64,000 bases of DNA from JABMMZ01 sp044341025 (GTDB lineage Bacteria > Bacteroidota > Bacteroidia > NS11-12g > UBA955), in assembly GCA_044341025.1 (NCBI GenBank), contig JBIISM010000006.1:89729-153728 (forward strand), written 5' to 3'. The notes beneath the pieces were generated by a model, which saw only the letters and a program-made list of their open reading frames with translations, was not told the DNA's origin and ran no database searches. Of this stretch, positions 42,701 through 51,804 are shown piece by piece (positions within the stretch are counted from its first letter, which is position 1; every line of letters begins with the position of its first letter). Both the position numbers and the translations under genes were made by a program.

Positions 42701-44128
42701 CTACTTTACGTCTTTGTTTGATCTGCCGATGTAGGTTTGTATGCATCGGAATCCAACATAACTTTTAGATGTGTCCTGATACTCGTATGTTCTGCTGCCG
42801 TTTTGAATAAAATAAGCAACATCTTTCCAGCTTCCGCCTTTGATTACTTTACGTTTTAAAGTTATTGCAGAATTCTCTTTACCTGTTCTATTGCCTTTGC
42901 CATCACTAGCATACTCATCAATGTTAATTCTATAATCTGGGTTGAGGTCATGCGTGAATACATGTGATTGCTCACTCCAAGCATTTATAGTCCATTCAGC
43001 AACGTTACCAGCCATATTGTATAAACCGTAATCGTTAGGGAAATAACTATCCGCTAATACAGGATACATTCCACCGTCAGCGCCGTAGTTACCTCTTAAC
43101 GGTTTGAAGTTTGCCAACATACAACCTTTACTATTTCTAGTGTAAGGACCGCCCCAAGGATATGGACTACTTACTCTTCCGCCACTCGCAGCATACTCCC
43201 ACTCATATTCTGTAGGCAATCTGTAATCCTCTGTTAATGGATCACCATAAGATTCCCAATAAGCGTTTTTGTAAATGGTTCTCCAAGCTGCGAAAGCATT
43301 AGCTTGGTGCCAATTCACGCCAACTACTGGATAATTATCATACTTCACGTGGTTGTAATAATGACGAGCCATTGGATCGTTGTATGCGTATGTAAAATCT
43401 CTTACCCAGCAAAGTGTGTCAGGATAAACCAATGTTTTGTTGGTTTTGATGTATTTGCTTCGGTTTTTAACTCTACCTTCTTGGTATTTGTCTTGGTTTT
43501 CAGCATCGTTTGCGGCAAACTGGTAATCAAACCATTGGTATTCATATTCCAATTGGTTAACATCAATCTGTTTTTTACCTCTGAAACGCTCATCAGCACC
43601 ATAATACAATTCTTCTAATTCATCTTTGTACTGGGTTTCATCAAAATCTAATTCATAATTGATAAAGCCCATTCCATTGTTTACATCAGAATTACCTGTG
43701 AAGTCATCGGGGAAAGCGGTAAATAATTTCTCATCACCACTCATAACTCTTTTTATTGAATCTATTACGAAATTCACGAATTGACGGTACTCATTGTTGG
43801 TGATTTCAGTTTCATCCATCCAAAATGCTACAATACTAACTTGCTTGTTAGGCGCAACAAAAGATTGAAAAACGTCCTGATCTCTTTGACCAGAATGGTA
43901 AGTGCCCGATGGAACGTATACAGTTCCAATTGGCTGAGGATGAAACCAAAGTCCCCTTCCTTGAATACCGATCAGGTCACCGGTATTTACCGGACCACAA
44001 CCAGCAAATGTGAACAAGCCTAAAACCAAAGCCAATCTTGTGATATTAGCCATGCCTTTCCACTTACTCTCTTTTTTAGCTGTTGTCTTTTTTAGTGTAC
44101 TGACAACAAAATCCATTTGATTCTTCAT
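42701..44128 (-). CDS. gldK: Gliding motility / T9SS lipoprotein GldK (PorK)
   Basis: 475 residues as called from 44128. A lipoprotein signal GLFTFAGCG is present, but it lies unusually far in (Cys about residue 43); an ATG at 44053 would give the normal spacing, so the true start is open. The body is a formylglycine-generating-enzyme-like (SUMF1) domain: VNWHQANAFAAWR, RLPTEYEWEYAA, and the terminal KGGSWKDVAYF. GldK joins GldN in the outer-membrane-attached ring. Confidence 0.94.
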   Translation of the reverse strand: MKNQMDFVVSTLKKTTAKKESKWKGMANITRLALVLGLFTFAGCGPVNTGDLIGIQGRGLWFHPQPIGTVYVPSGTYHSGQRDQDVFQSFVAPNKQVSIVAFWMDETEITNNEYRQFVNFVIDSIKRVMSGDEKLFTAFPDDFTGNSDVNNGMGFINYELDFDETQYKDELEELYYGADERFRGKKQIDVNQLEYEYQWFDYQFAANDAENQDKYQEGRVKNRSKYIKTNKTLVYPDTLCWVRDFTYAYNDPMARHYYNHVKYDNYPVVGVNWHQANAFAAWRTIYKNAYWESYGDPLTEDYRLPTEYEWEYAASGGRVSSPYPWGGPYTRNSKGCMLANFKPLRGNYGADGGMYPVLADSYFPNDYGLYNMAGNVAEWTINAWSEQSHVFTHDLNPDYRINIDEYASDGKGNRTGKENSAITLKRKVIKGGSWKDVAYFIQNGSRTYEYQDTSKSYVGFRCIQTYIGRSNKDVK

Positions 44129-44184
44129 GTTTAAAATACTGAAATATATTGTTTATGTGTGTGTAATCTTAGCGTTATATAATG

Positions 44185-44215
44185 CAAAAATAAGAGTTTT
44201 TGAACAAATGTCAAT
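44185..44215 (-). promoter_or_regulatory. Promoter of gldKLMN
   Basis: Minus strand ATTG (44212-44215), 19-nt spacer, TATTTTTG (44185-44192), 56 nt before the called gldK start. It allows gldKLMN to be transcribed apart from porP. Confidence 0.7.
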
Positions 44216-44291
44216 AACTTTTATAAAAGTGTAACGATTATTTTTGAGCCTTTATTGTTCAATGACTATTTTTTTCTAAAAATATTTATTT

Positions 44292-45356
44292 TTAGTCTGA
44301 ATCCCTGTGCATGAAGGGAGGCGTAATAATGTTGATTTTAGGTGTTGGCGGTATAACAATTTCGAAGCAATAGTTTAACTGTATTTCGTGTGTACCTGTT
44401 GATACAGTAAAAACTTTTGTCATATTTAAGTCATATGAATACCCAATTCTCAATCCAGCCAATGGGCCGTTGAACCCTGAGTAACCTAGCATGATAGAAA
44501 ATGCATCAGCAGTGGTTCTGTATGCGACTCCACCCCAAAGTTTTCTTTGGTATTCAACCAAAGCAGTCATATCGGCTTGAAAAACGGTGTTGTATTTGAA
44601 CATTACCGATGGATGAAATATTAAATCTGGTTTCCCCATGAAATCCAACATATCAATACCACCGCTTACGTAAATGTGTTTTACCGGTGTGTGAAATACT
44701 GTGCCAGAATTACCGAAAACAAACTGTGGACTATTTAAATTCAATACAGATGCGCTTATCCATAAATTTCTAGTTGAAACTGAATTCACCATTGGATCAA
44801 TGTAGTATACACCTGCACCAAAAACATTATGTCTATCTGAAACTGGCAAAGTTGGAATGTTTGGATCATTTGGTGCCAGTGGTTTTAGCTTTGCGCCGTT
44901 CAAACCTTTTTGCAACATATTCATCTCAAAACCCAATGACAATCTTGCTCCGCTTCTAAATGGAATAATTCCAGCTGCATCCAATTTTACGTGGGTGGCG
45001 TTTTCATAGCCCAATTTGTCGTTTATAAACCCTATTCCCAATCCACCATACTGGGTAATTGGGGCTGAAAAAGTAAACATTTGGGTCTTAGGACCAACGT
45101 TTTTTTCAGCAGGAGGAATCGAACTTGGATTGTTTGGATCTGGATAAAACTCCAAGGTGCGGTCTTCATAACCCAAGTACTGATAGTGCGACAAGGCCGT
45201 CACGCAAAAACGCTTCAAAGAGCCTGCTACAGCTGGATTATACGCCATCCTATTAAATGCATAATGGGTGGTGTATGGGTCCTGTTGGGCCTTCAAATCG
45301 CCAGCTATTAAAAGGGCGAAAGTTACACTTAGGAGAGATAGTATGATTCTATTCAT
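44292..45356 (-). CDS. T9SS outer membrane protein PorP/SprF
   Basis: 354 residues with a signal peptide (MNRIILSLLSVTFALLIAGDLKAQ) and the family start QDPYTTHYAFNRMAYNPAVAGS; the rest is a beta-barrel ending RIGYSYDLNMTKV...HEIQLNYCFEI. In P. gingivalis PorP and in F. johnsoniae SprF serve the secretion or surface anchoring of T9SS cargo. The order porP-K-L-M-N is that of P. gingivalis. Whether it is porP or a sprF paralogue cannot be settled here. Confidence 0.93.
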   Translation of the reverse strand: MNRIILSLLSVTFALLIAGDLKAQQDPYTTHYAFNRMAYNPAVAGSLKRFCVTALSHYQYLGYEDRTLEFYPDPNNPSSIPPAEKNVGPKTQMFTFSAPITQYGGLGIGFINDKLGYENATHVKLDAAGIIPFRSGARLSLGFEMNMLQKGLNGAKLKPLAPNDPNIPTLPVSDRHNVFGAGVYYIDPMVNSVSTRNLWISASVLNLNSPQFVFGNSGTVFHTPVKHIYVSGGIDMLDFMGKPDLIFHPSVMFKYNTVFQADMTALVEYQRKLWGGVAYRTTADAFSIMLGYSGFNGPLAGLRIGYSYDLNMTKVFTVSTGTHEIQLNYCFEIVIPPTPKINIITPPFMHRDSD

Positions 45357-45387
45357 TTGCTGGTTTATTTCAATACAGTATGATTTA

Positions 45388-45419
45388 CAAATATGAAGTC
45401 AATAATTGAATTAAACAAA
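45388..45419 (-). promoter_or_regulatory. Promoter of porP/sprF
   Basis: Minus strand TTTG (45416-45419), 20-nt spacer, CATATTTG (45388-45395); one mismatch in the -7 box. Confidence 0.6.
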
Positions 45420-45550
45420 TTTTTTTACAATATAGTGTCCAAAGGACAAAACAGTGGCTTTCCTCGTTTAAATTAAAGCTTAATTTAATGTGATTTTAAA
45501 GGCTGTTTTTTTTAAGACATGGTCTGAAATATTTGGTATTTTACAGCAAC

Positions 45551-45578
45551 AAAAAACCCACTATCGAGTGGGCTTTTT
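45551..45578 (-). terminator. Terminator of dnaA
   Basis: CCCACT/AGTGGG hairpin with an ATCG loop and a T-run on the minus strand; 23 nt after the dnaA stop. Confidence 0.85.
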
Positions 45579-45600
45579 ATAAAATCTTTTAATACAAATA

Positions 45601-47049
45601 CTAGTAAGTGTTGATGCGAATTCTTTTATTTAATTCTTCTACATCGTGTCTGAATTTCTTGTCCGTATCAATTAAATCATTCACTGTTTGACAAGCATGT
45701 ATTACCGTGCTATGGTCTCTGTTGCCAAAATGTGTTCCGATATTTTTTAAAGATGCTTTGGTTAAATCCTTTGCAAAATACATGGCAATTTGTCTCGCCT
45801 GTACAATCTCTCTTTTTCTGGTTTTAGATTTTACACTATCAATTGAAACATTATAGAAATCACATACCAATTTCTGTATGTAATCGATGCTGATTTCTCT
45901 TGTAGCATTTTTGACGAAATTCTTCATCATTTGCTTCGCTAAATCAAGATCAATTTCTTTTCTATTAAGTGAGCTTTGAGCCAACAATGAAATCAATGCA
46001 CCTTCAATCTCTCTGATGTTGTTGTCTACGTTGTGTGCAATGTATTCAACAACTTCTCTATGCAAAGCCAAACCACTTTCGTAGGCTTTGTTTTCTAAAA
46101 TTGCAATTCTAGTTTCAAAATCAGGAATACTTAAATCGGCAGATAATCCCCATTTGAATCTTGACAACAATCTTTCATCCACATCTTTAATGTCCTTAGG
46201 TGCTTTATCACTTGTTAAAATAATTTGCTTTCCTGTTTGATGCAATTGATTAAAAATAGTAAAGAATATTTCTTGGGTTCTGGTTTTCTGAGACAATTGG
46301 TGAATGTCATCAACAATTAACACATCTAAACTTTGATAAAAATTCACAAAGTCATTCTGGTTGTTTGCTTTAACTGATTCTACATATTGATTTACAAAAC
46401 GCTCTGCAGATACATATATAACTGTTTTGCTTTTGTTAACCTGTTTGATTAAATTGCCAATGGCATGCACTAAATGGGTTTTACCCAGGCCAACACCACC
46501 AAATACCATTAAAGGATTGTAAGCCGTACCACCAGGGTTGTGAGCTACTGCCCAACCTGCACCTCTTGCCAATCTGTTGCACTCACCTTCGATAAAATTA
46601 TCAAATGTGTATTTTGGATTCAATTGGGAATCAATTGGGATTTTCCTTAAACCTGGAATAATAAAAGGATTTTTAATGTTGTTGGTAACATTAAGCGGCA
46701 GATTAACTTCGTTGGTTACTGGTTTTTTACTGCTGCCTGTTGGAACATTGATCGTGTAAGGACCATTGTTTGGTGTACTGTTTTCAACAATGATGTTGTA
46801 CTCCAATTTTGCGCCCACACCTAAAACTTGTTTTAGGGTCTTTTGCAAAAGAGTAACATAATGCTCCTCGAGCCATTCGTAAAAAAACTGACTCGGAACT
46901 TGAATGGTAAGTACTTTATTTTCTAATTTTACAGATCTTATTGGGTCGAACCAAGTTTTAAAACTTTGCGGGTTTAAATTGTCCTTAATAATTTTAAGGC
47001 AATTTGCCCAAACAGATTCTGCGTTAAATTGTTGTCCACTCATGCTCAT
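45601..47049 (-). CDS. dnaA: Chromosomal replication initiator DnaA
   Basis: 482 residues. Domain I (about 1-85; VWANCLKIIKDNLNPQSFKTWFDPI), a linker, the AAA+ module with Walker A VFGGVGLGKTHLVHAIGN and Walker B VLIVDDIHQL, and domain IV with the DNA-binding signature HFGNRDHSTVIHACQTVNDLI. The start MSMSGQQF has a second ATG two codons later. dnaN and recF are not next to it, common in Bacteroidota. Confidence 0.98.
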   Translation of the reverse strand: MSMSGQQFNAESVWANCLKIIKDNLNPQSFKTWFDPIRSVKLENKVLTIQVPSQFFYEWLEEHYVTLLQKTLKQVLGVGAKLEYNIIVENSTPNNGPYTINVPTGSSKKPVTNEVNLPLNVTNNIKNPFIIPGLRKIPIDSQLNPKYTFDNFIEGECNRLARGAGWAVAHNPGGTAYNPLMVFGGVGLGKTHLVHAIGNLIKQVNKSKTVIYVSAERFVNQYVESVKANNQNDFVNFYQSLDVLIVDDIHQLSQKTRTQEIFFTIFNQLHQTGKQIILTSDKAPKDIKDVDERLLSRFKWGLSADLSIPDFETRIAILENKAYESGLALHREVVEYIAHNVDNNIREIEGALISLLAQSSLNRKEIDLDLAKQMMKNFVKNATREISIDYIQKLVCDFYNVSIDSVKSKTRKREIVQARQIAMYFAKDLTKASLKNIGTHFGNRDHSTVIHACQTVNDLIDTDKKFRHDVEELNKRIRINTY

Positions 47050-47261
47050 TATATTTCTTTGATTTTCAATGTGTTGTCGTATGCTGTCTGATTTTTAATT
47101 CAGTTCTGAAATTAAGTTCAAAAAAAGTTATTAAAAAAATTTTTTTATGTTGTTTGTTAATTATTTTTACATACTGAATTGCTAATTCTACTTGCTTATT
47201 TACGATTAAGCCATAATTTGTTAACATTTCTAATTGTTAACAAAACAAAAAAAATAAATCT

Positions 47262-48809
47262 TTATCCTTGGTATTCACCAAATACCAAGCGCAAGGTGTC
47301 TGCAATTTCACCAAGGGTGCAATAAGCCTCAACGCAGTTAACAATATATGGCATCAAATTCTCATTTGTCTTTGCCGCCTCAGATAATTTATTTAGCAAT
47401 ACAGCAACTTGTGCATTATCACGTTCCAGTTTAAGTTTGTCTAACTTCTCGATTTGAACTTTTCTGATGCTATCGTCTATCTTCATCAACGGCGTGCTGT
47501 TGATTTCTTTTTCAACGTACTTATTCACACCAACGATGGCTTTTTCGTTCTTTTCAATTTGCTTTTGGTATATGTAGGCACTTTTTGCTATCTCATTTTG
47601 CATATAGCCTTGCTCAATTGCAGCTACACTTCCACCCATCGCATCAATCGTATCAATGTATGAATACGCTAACTTTTCAATTTCATCAGTTAGTGCTTCT
47701 ACATAATAACTTCCGCCCAAAGGATCCACACTGTGAGTTACACCACTTTCATATCCAATAATCTGCTGTGTTCTCAAAGCTATTCTGGCTGCACTTTCTG
47801 TTGGCAAACTTAAAGCCTCGTCAAAACCATTGGTGTGCAAACTTTGAGTACCACCCATAACAGCTGATAAGGCTTGTAAGGTTACCCTTATTATGTTGTT
47901 CTCCGATTGTTGAGCTGTTAATGTTGAACCACCTGTTTGTGTGTGGAAACGCAACATTTGCGCTTGCGGATCGGTAGCACCTAGAGATTTGGTTATGTTT
48001 GCCCACATTCTTCGGGCAGCTCTGAACTTTGCAACTTCTTCAAATATGTCATTGTGCGCATTGAAGAAAAAACTCAAGCGCTTTGCAAACACATTAATAT
48101 CCAATCCTTTTTCTAAGGCAGCTTGCACATAGGTCTTGCCATTAGCTAATGTAAAAGCCAATTCTTGGGCAGCTGTGCTTCCCGCTTCCCTTATGTGGTA
48201 ACCAGAAATAGAAATGGTATTCCACTTTGGAACTTCTTTGCTACAGAATTCGAAAATATCTGTAATCAAACGCATGCTTTGTTTTGGAGGATATATATAG
48301 GTGCCTCTTGCAGCGTATTCTTTTAAAATATCATTTTGAATCGTTCCACTGATCATTTTCAAATCCGCACCTTGCTTTTTGGCCAATACGATATACATAG
48401 CCAACAAAGTAGAAGCGGTTGCGTTGATGGTCATACTGGTGGTGATATCCTGGAGCTTAATGCCATCAAATAATGTCTCGAAATCTTTCAAAGAATCGAT
48501 TGCAACACCAACCTTTCCTACCTCACCTTCGGCGAATTCATGCGAACTATCATACCCAATTTGAGTAGGCAAATCAAAAGCCACAGACAACCCCATGGTG
48601 CCTTGACCCAATAAGAAATGGTAGCGTTTATTTGACTCTTCGGCAGTTGAAAAACCAGCATATTGTCTCATTGTCCACAATCTTCCTCTATACATATCAT
48701 TGCGAATACCGCGTGTGTAGGGAAAATCACCTGGAATTTCTGAAGTTTCGGATCCGTAATATGGACGGATTTCAATACCACTTTCGTTGCTGATTTTTTT
48801 TGTATCCAA
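47262..48809 (-). CDS. Methylmalonyl-CoA mutase large subunit (catalytic TIM barrel, no B12 domain)
   Basis: 515 residues; IEIRPYYG, PGDFPYTRGIRNDMYRGRLWTMRQYAGFSTAEESNKRYHFLLGQGTMGLSVAFDLPTQIGYDS and RFHTQTGGSTLTAQQSENNIIRV are the substrate-binding segments of the mutase. It stops before the cobalamin-binding domain, so it needs a separate small B12 subunit, as in archaeal-type two-part enzymes. No such gene, and no MeaB-like chaperone, is in this window. Related acyl-CoA mutases share this form, so the exact substrate (methylmalonyl, ethylmalonyl or hydroxyisobutyryl) is less certain. Confidence 0.92.
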   Translation of the reverse strand: MDTKKISNESGIEIRPYYGSETSEIPGDFPYTRGIRNDMYRGRLWTMRQYAGFSTAEESNKRYHFLLGQGTMGLSVAFDLPTQIGYDSSHEFAEGEVGKVGVAIDSLKDFETLFDGIKLQDITTSMTINATASTLLAMYIVLAKKQGADLKMISGTIQNDILKEYAARGTYIYPPKQSMRLITDIFEFCSKEVPKWNTISISGYHIREAGSTAAQELAFTLANGKTYVQAALEKGLDINVFAKRLSFFFNAHNDIFEEVAKFRAARRMWANITKSLGATDPQAQMLRFHTQTGGSTLTAQQSENNIIRVTLQALSAVMGGTQSLHTNGFDEALSLPTESAARIALRTQQIIGYESGVTHSVDPLGGSYYVEALTDEIEKLAYSYIDTIDAMGGSVAAIEQGYMQNEIAKSAYIYQKQIEKNEKAIVGVNKYVEKEINSTPLMKIDDSIRKVQIEKLDKLKLERDNAQVAVLLNKLSEAAKTNENLMPYIVNCVEAYCTLGEIADTLRLVFGEYQG

Positions 48810-48872
48810 AATAAAACTGTTTATTAAATTAGAGTGCCGTGATCCATTTGCCTGCTAAAGGCCTTGAATCAA

Positions 48873-49406
48873 TTAAAAATACAAATTGATTTCCGCTTTT
48901 AAAAAGTCAATTGCTTTTGATGTCGGAATTGAATTATCCGCAATCATCTTATCAATAATTGCCTTAGATAAATCGATGCCGCTGGAATCAGAGCTGGTTT
49001 GCTCATAAGTTTCGTGTATCAATTGAATAACCTCTTCTTTTACAACTTTAATAATGTTCCAAGCTTGATTGCTTATGTAAATTTGTTGCGACAAATTGTG
49101 CATGTACTCTTGGTTTACGGATGTTTCCATTAGGTGTCTTAAGCCCCTGGCGGTATTTGTACCGTCGTTGTAATTGTTGATGAGTGTCTGAGGACTTATT
49201 CTTTCTAGAAACAAAATCATTCTCTCATAAGCTTGCAATTTTAATGGAGTTAACATACTTGCATTTTGCTTTCTGATTTCCAATTGCATCCTATTTGAAT
49301 GGTCTTCCATCACCTTATTGATGATTACATAGCAAACCGCTAAAACGACCAACGAGGGAATAATGAACTTCAGGATTTCGAGAACGTCATGTAAAAGTGG
49401 GTCCAT
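48873..49406 (-). CDS. Membrane-anchored protein of unknown function
   Basis: 177 residues: one membrane helix (about 11-31, ILKFIIPSLVVLAVCYVII), then a charged helical domain (RMQLEIRKQNASMLTPLKLQAYERMILFLERISP) predicted to be cytoplasmic. It looks like a widely conserved Bacteroidota family of uncharacterised proteins. It is 63 nt upstream of the mutase gene on the same strand, so co-transcription is possible but a functional link is not shown. Confidence 0.75.
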   Translation of the reverse strand: MDPLLHDVLEILKFIIPSLVVLAVCYVIINKVMEDHSNRMQLEIRKQNASMLTPLKLQAYERMILFLERISPQTLINNYNDGTNTARGLRHLMETSVNQEYMHNLSQQIYISNQAWNIIKVVKEEVIQLIHETYEQTSSDSSGIDLSKAIIDKMIADNSIPTSKAIDFLKAEINLYF

Positions 49407-49559
49407 TTGATGTTTAATTGAATGAGGAATGCAAATTTAATAAACTTTATTGTTTTTGTTCTAAATTTTGAATTATTTTTTATTTTTAGTCAAGTTGATT
49501 GAATTGTTGGTAGAACAAGTTGATAAAGAGCAAGCGTTTTAACTTTAATTTGTGCCGGC

Positions 49560-50795
49560 TTGAATACTCTACAAAACATTCGAATTGCCTTAGATTCAAT
49601 AAAAGACAACATGCTAAGAACAGTGCTGACTTGTCTTATTATTTCAATAGGCATTGCTGCATTGGTTGGCATGCTTACTGCTGTTGATGGTATTGAAAAA
49701 GGCTTGTCCAACACCTTCCAAAAAATGGGCAGCAACACTTTCAATATCCGCAATAGAGATGGAAGCATTCGTATCGGTGGCGGTTATCAAAAGAAAGTAG
49801 AATTTGTTCCAATTACTTTTGCTCAGGCAAAATTATTTAAAAATGAGTTTCAAATTCCGGCGACAATTTCATTAAATACAAATATTTCCATGAATGCCAC
49901 CCTAAAAAGTGGAAGCGAAAAGACCAATCCCAATATCCGAGTTCTGGCAATAGATGAAAATTATTTCAATGTCAGTGGCACAGAACTTAAATATGGAAGA
50001 AATTTTACCGCTTCGGAAGCGAATAGCGGCAGCAAAAGCATTTTGATTGGAAAAGATATTGCAGTAGCTTTATTTAAGAAGGAAGATGCCATTGGTAAAG
50101 TTTTAAATTTAGCCAATACCCAATATACCGTTATTGGAATTATGAAAAGCAAAGGCAGCAGTATGGGCATGGGCGGAGAAGACCGTGTTGCGTACATCAC
50201 CATTACTGAGGCCAAAGGGGCATACCTTAATTCCACGAACTCATTCAATATTTCTGTTGCTGTTAATGATGTCAAACAACTGGATGTTGCTGTTAGCGAA
50301 GCAGAAGGTTCAATGCGTTCGATACGAAGAATTAGAATTGGAGCCGAACCTAATTTTAGTGTGGTAAAAAGCGATGCCATTACCGAGAAACTGAAAGACA
50401 ATTTAAGTTCAATCAAACTTGCCGCAACTTTTATTGCCATTATTACTTTAATTGGTGCATCTATAGGTTTAATGAATATTATGCTGGTAAGTGTTACCGA
50501 GCGCACACGTGAAATAGGCACTCGAAAAGCTTTAGGTGCCACCCCAAAAACAATCAAATTTCAATTCTTAACCGAAGCGGCTGTTATTTGTCAAATAGGT
50601 GGTTTGGGTGGAATTATTTTAGGGTTGATACTCGGCAACATCGTCGGTGTGCTTATGAAATCAGGATTCCTAATACCATGGGCTTGGATTGCTCTTGCAA
50701 TCGTGGTTTGTTTTGTTGTGGGTATTATCGCTGGTTTGTATCCCGCCTCTAAAGCAGCCAAACTCGATCCTACTGAGGCTTTGAGATATGAATAA
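49560..50795 (+). CDS. MacB/FtsX-type ABC transporter permease
   Basis: 411 residues from a TTG start (LNTLQNIRIALDSIKDNMLRTVLTCLIISIGIAALVG); homologues begin at the same point, so the TTG is preferred over the ATG at 49611. One helix at about 18-40, a MacB periplasmic core domain (45-270), and three C-terminal helices with SVTERTREIGTRKALGATPKTIKFQFLTEA, the coupling motif of the FtsX fold. The partner ATPase is not adjacent. Mechanotransmission permeases of this type drive export of peptides, drugs or lipoproteins. Confidence 0.92.
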   Translation: MNTLQNIRIALDSIKDNMLRTVLTCLIISIGIAALVGMLTAVDGIEKGLSNTFQKMGSNTFNIRNRDGSIRIGGGYQKKVEFVPITFAQAKLFKNEFQIPATISLNTNISMNATLKSGSEKTNPNIRVLAIDENYFNVSGTELKYGRNFTASEANSGSKSILIGKDIAVALFKKEDAIGKVLNLANTQYTVIGIMKSKGSSMGMGGEDRVAYITITEAKGAYLNSTNSFNISVAVNDVKQLDVAVSEAEGSMRSIRRIRIGAEPNFSVVKSDAITEKLKDNLSSIKLAATFIAIITLIGASIGLMNIMLVSVTERTREIGTRKALGATPKTIKFQFLTEAAVICQIGGLGGIILGLILGNIVGVLMKSGFLIPWAWIALAIVVCFVVGIIAGLYPASKAAKLDPTEALRYE

Positions 50796-50798
50796 AGT

Positions 50799-51437
50799 TT
50801 ATGAAAAAACCTTACTGCCCACCCTCACCATATTGCTTCCACATGCAATTGCCAGTTGATAATCGCTGCTCATTCCCATAGATAAGGTATCAAAACTGTT
50901 TTCTTCTTTTAGTTTAGTGTAGAAACTACTTAAGCGGATAAACTCGGCTTTCACTTGCTGTAAATTGTCTGTATTGCTGGCCATACCCATTAAGCCTTTT
51001 ATTCTAATATTTGACAATCCTTTCGCTTTTGCAGTTTCAATTAACGTTTCACATTCCGTTTCACTTAATCCAAATTTAGTTTCCTCCTGAGCGATATGTA
51101 TCTGCAACAAACAATCGATTATGCGCTTGTTTTTAAGTGCCTGATGGTTTACCAATTCCAATAAGTCCAGACTATCTACACTTTGAATGCACGAAATAAA
51201 TGGTGCAATGTACTTCACTTTGTTTGACTGCAAATGACCTATTAGATGCCATGTGATATCTTCCGGCAAAGCGTCTCTCCTTTCCAATAAAGCCTGAACC
51301 CTGTTTTCTGCAAACATTCTCTGTCCAGCTGCATAGGCTTTGGTAATTTCTTCAATGGTTCTGTATTTAGATACAACGATTAATTGAACATTCTGTCCAA
51401 TTTCTTGTTTTAACCCTGATATGTTTTCAGCAATCAT
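50799..51437 (-). CDS. YggS-family pyridoxal phosphate homeostasis protein
   Basis: 212 residues from the ATG at 51437; the frame is open further upstream but covers the divergent gene. The PLP lysine is Lys24 in QLIVVSKYRTIEEI; further motifs are FAENRVQALLER, WHLIGHLQSNKVKYI, the GLMGMAS loop and the C-terminal LSMGMSSDYQLAIACGSNMVRVGSKVF. It binds PLP and buffers free vitamin B6. It starts head to head with the DUF4296 lipoprotein gene, 16 nt apart. Confidence 0.95.
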   Translation of the reverse strand: MIAENISGLKQEIGQNVQLIVVSKYRTIEEITKAYAAGQRMFAENRVQALLERRDALPEDITWHLIGHLQSNKVKYIAPFISCIQSVDSLDLLELVNHQALKNKRIIDCLLQIHIAQEETKFGLSETECETLIETAKAKGLSNIRIKGLMGMASNTDNLQQVKAEFIRLSSFYTKLKEENSFDTLSMGMSSDYQLAIACGSNMVRVGSKVFS

Positions 51438-51453
51438 TATATTTGCAAAAGTA
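51438..51453. promoter_or_regulatory. Two opposed -7 boxes filling a 16-bp divergent intergenic space
   Basis: Plus strand TATATTTG (51438-51445) for the lipoprotein gene; minus strand TACTTTTG (51446-51453) for the YggS gene. They abut exactly. No convincing TTTG at the -33 distance was found for either, so each -33 contact would fall in the other gene. Confidence 0.65.
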
Positions 51454-51804
51454 ATGAAACAACTTGTTCTTTGCTTAATTTGTATGGCTTTCTTGCTTGG
51501 CTGCAAAGAAAAACAAGCGCGTATTGCAAGCAAACCGTCATGGGTGCTTGATGAAAAGAAAATGATCGATATCATTGTAGACCTCAGAATTGCCGATGCT
51601 GCCACCTATATAAACAGCAGTGCCCCTCCAAGAAACAAAGCGAGCGATTGGAATTTTGTGATGAAAAAACACAAAGTTCAAGACAGTATTTTTAGGAAAA
51701 GCCACGATTATTATGCGGAACATCCTGAGGTTGCAGAGAAATTATACGAACAAGCGATTGATAAAATCAGCGAAATGCAAGCCGACAACGCCGATGGACA
51801 ATAA
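51454..51804 (+). CDS. DUF4296 lipoprotein
   Basis: 116 residues. MKQLVLCLICMAFLLGCKEK is a lipoprotein signal with Cys17 after LLG. The mature domain (KPSWVLDEKKMIDIIVDLRIADAATYIN ... HDYYAEHPEVAEKLYEQAIDKISEM) is the Bacteroidota-specific DUF4296 of unknown function. Its end overlaps the mutS2 start by 11 nt, which suggests coupling. Confidence 0.88.
   Translation: MKQLVLCLICMAFLLGCKEKQARIASKPSWVLDEKKMIDIIVDLRIADAATYINSSAPPRNKASDWNFVMKKHKVQDSIFRKSHDYYAEHPEVAEKLYEQAIDKISEMQADNADGQ

Noticed and set aside
47050..47261. Replication origin
   Set aside because: AT-rich and next to dnaA, but no cluster of DnaA boxes is visible, so it is kept only as a weak observation.
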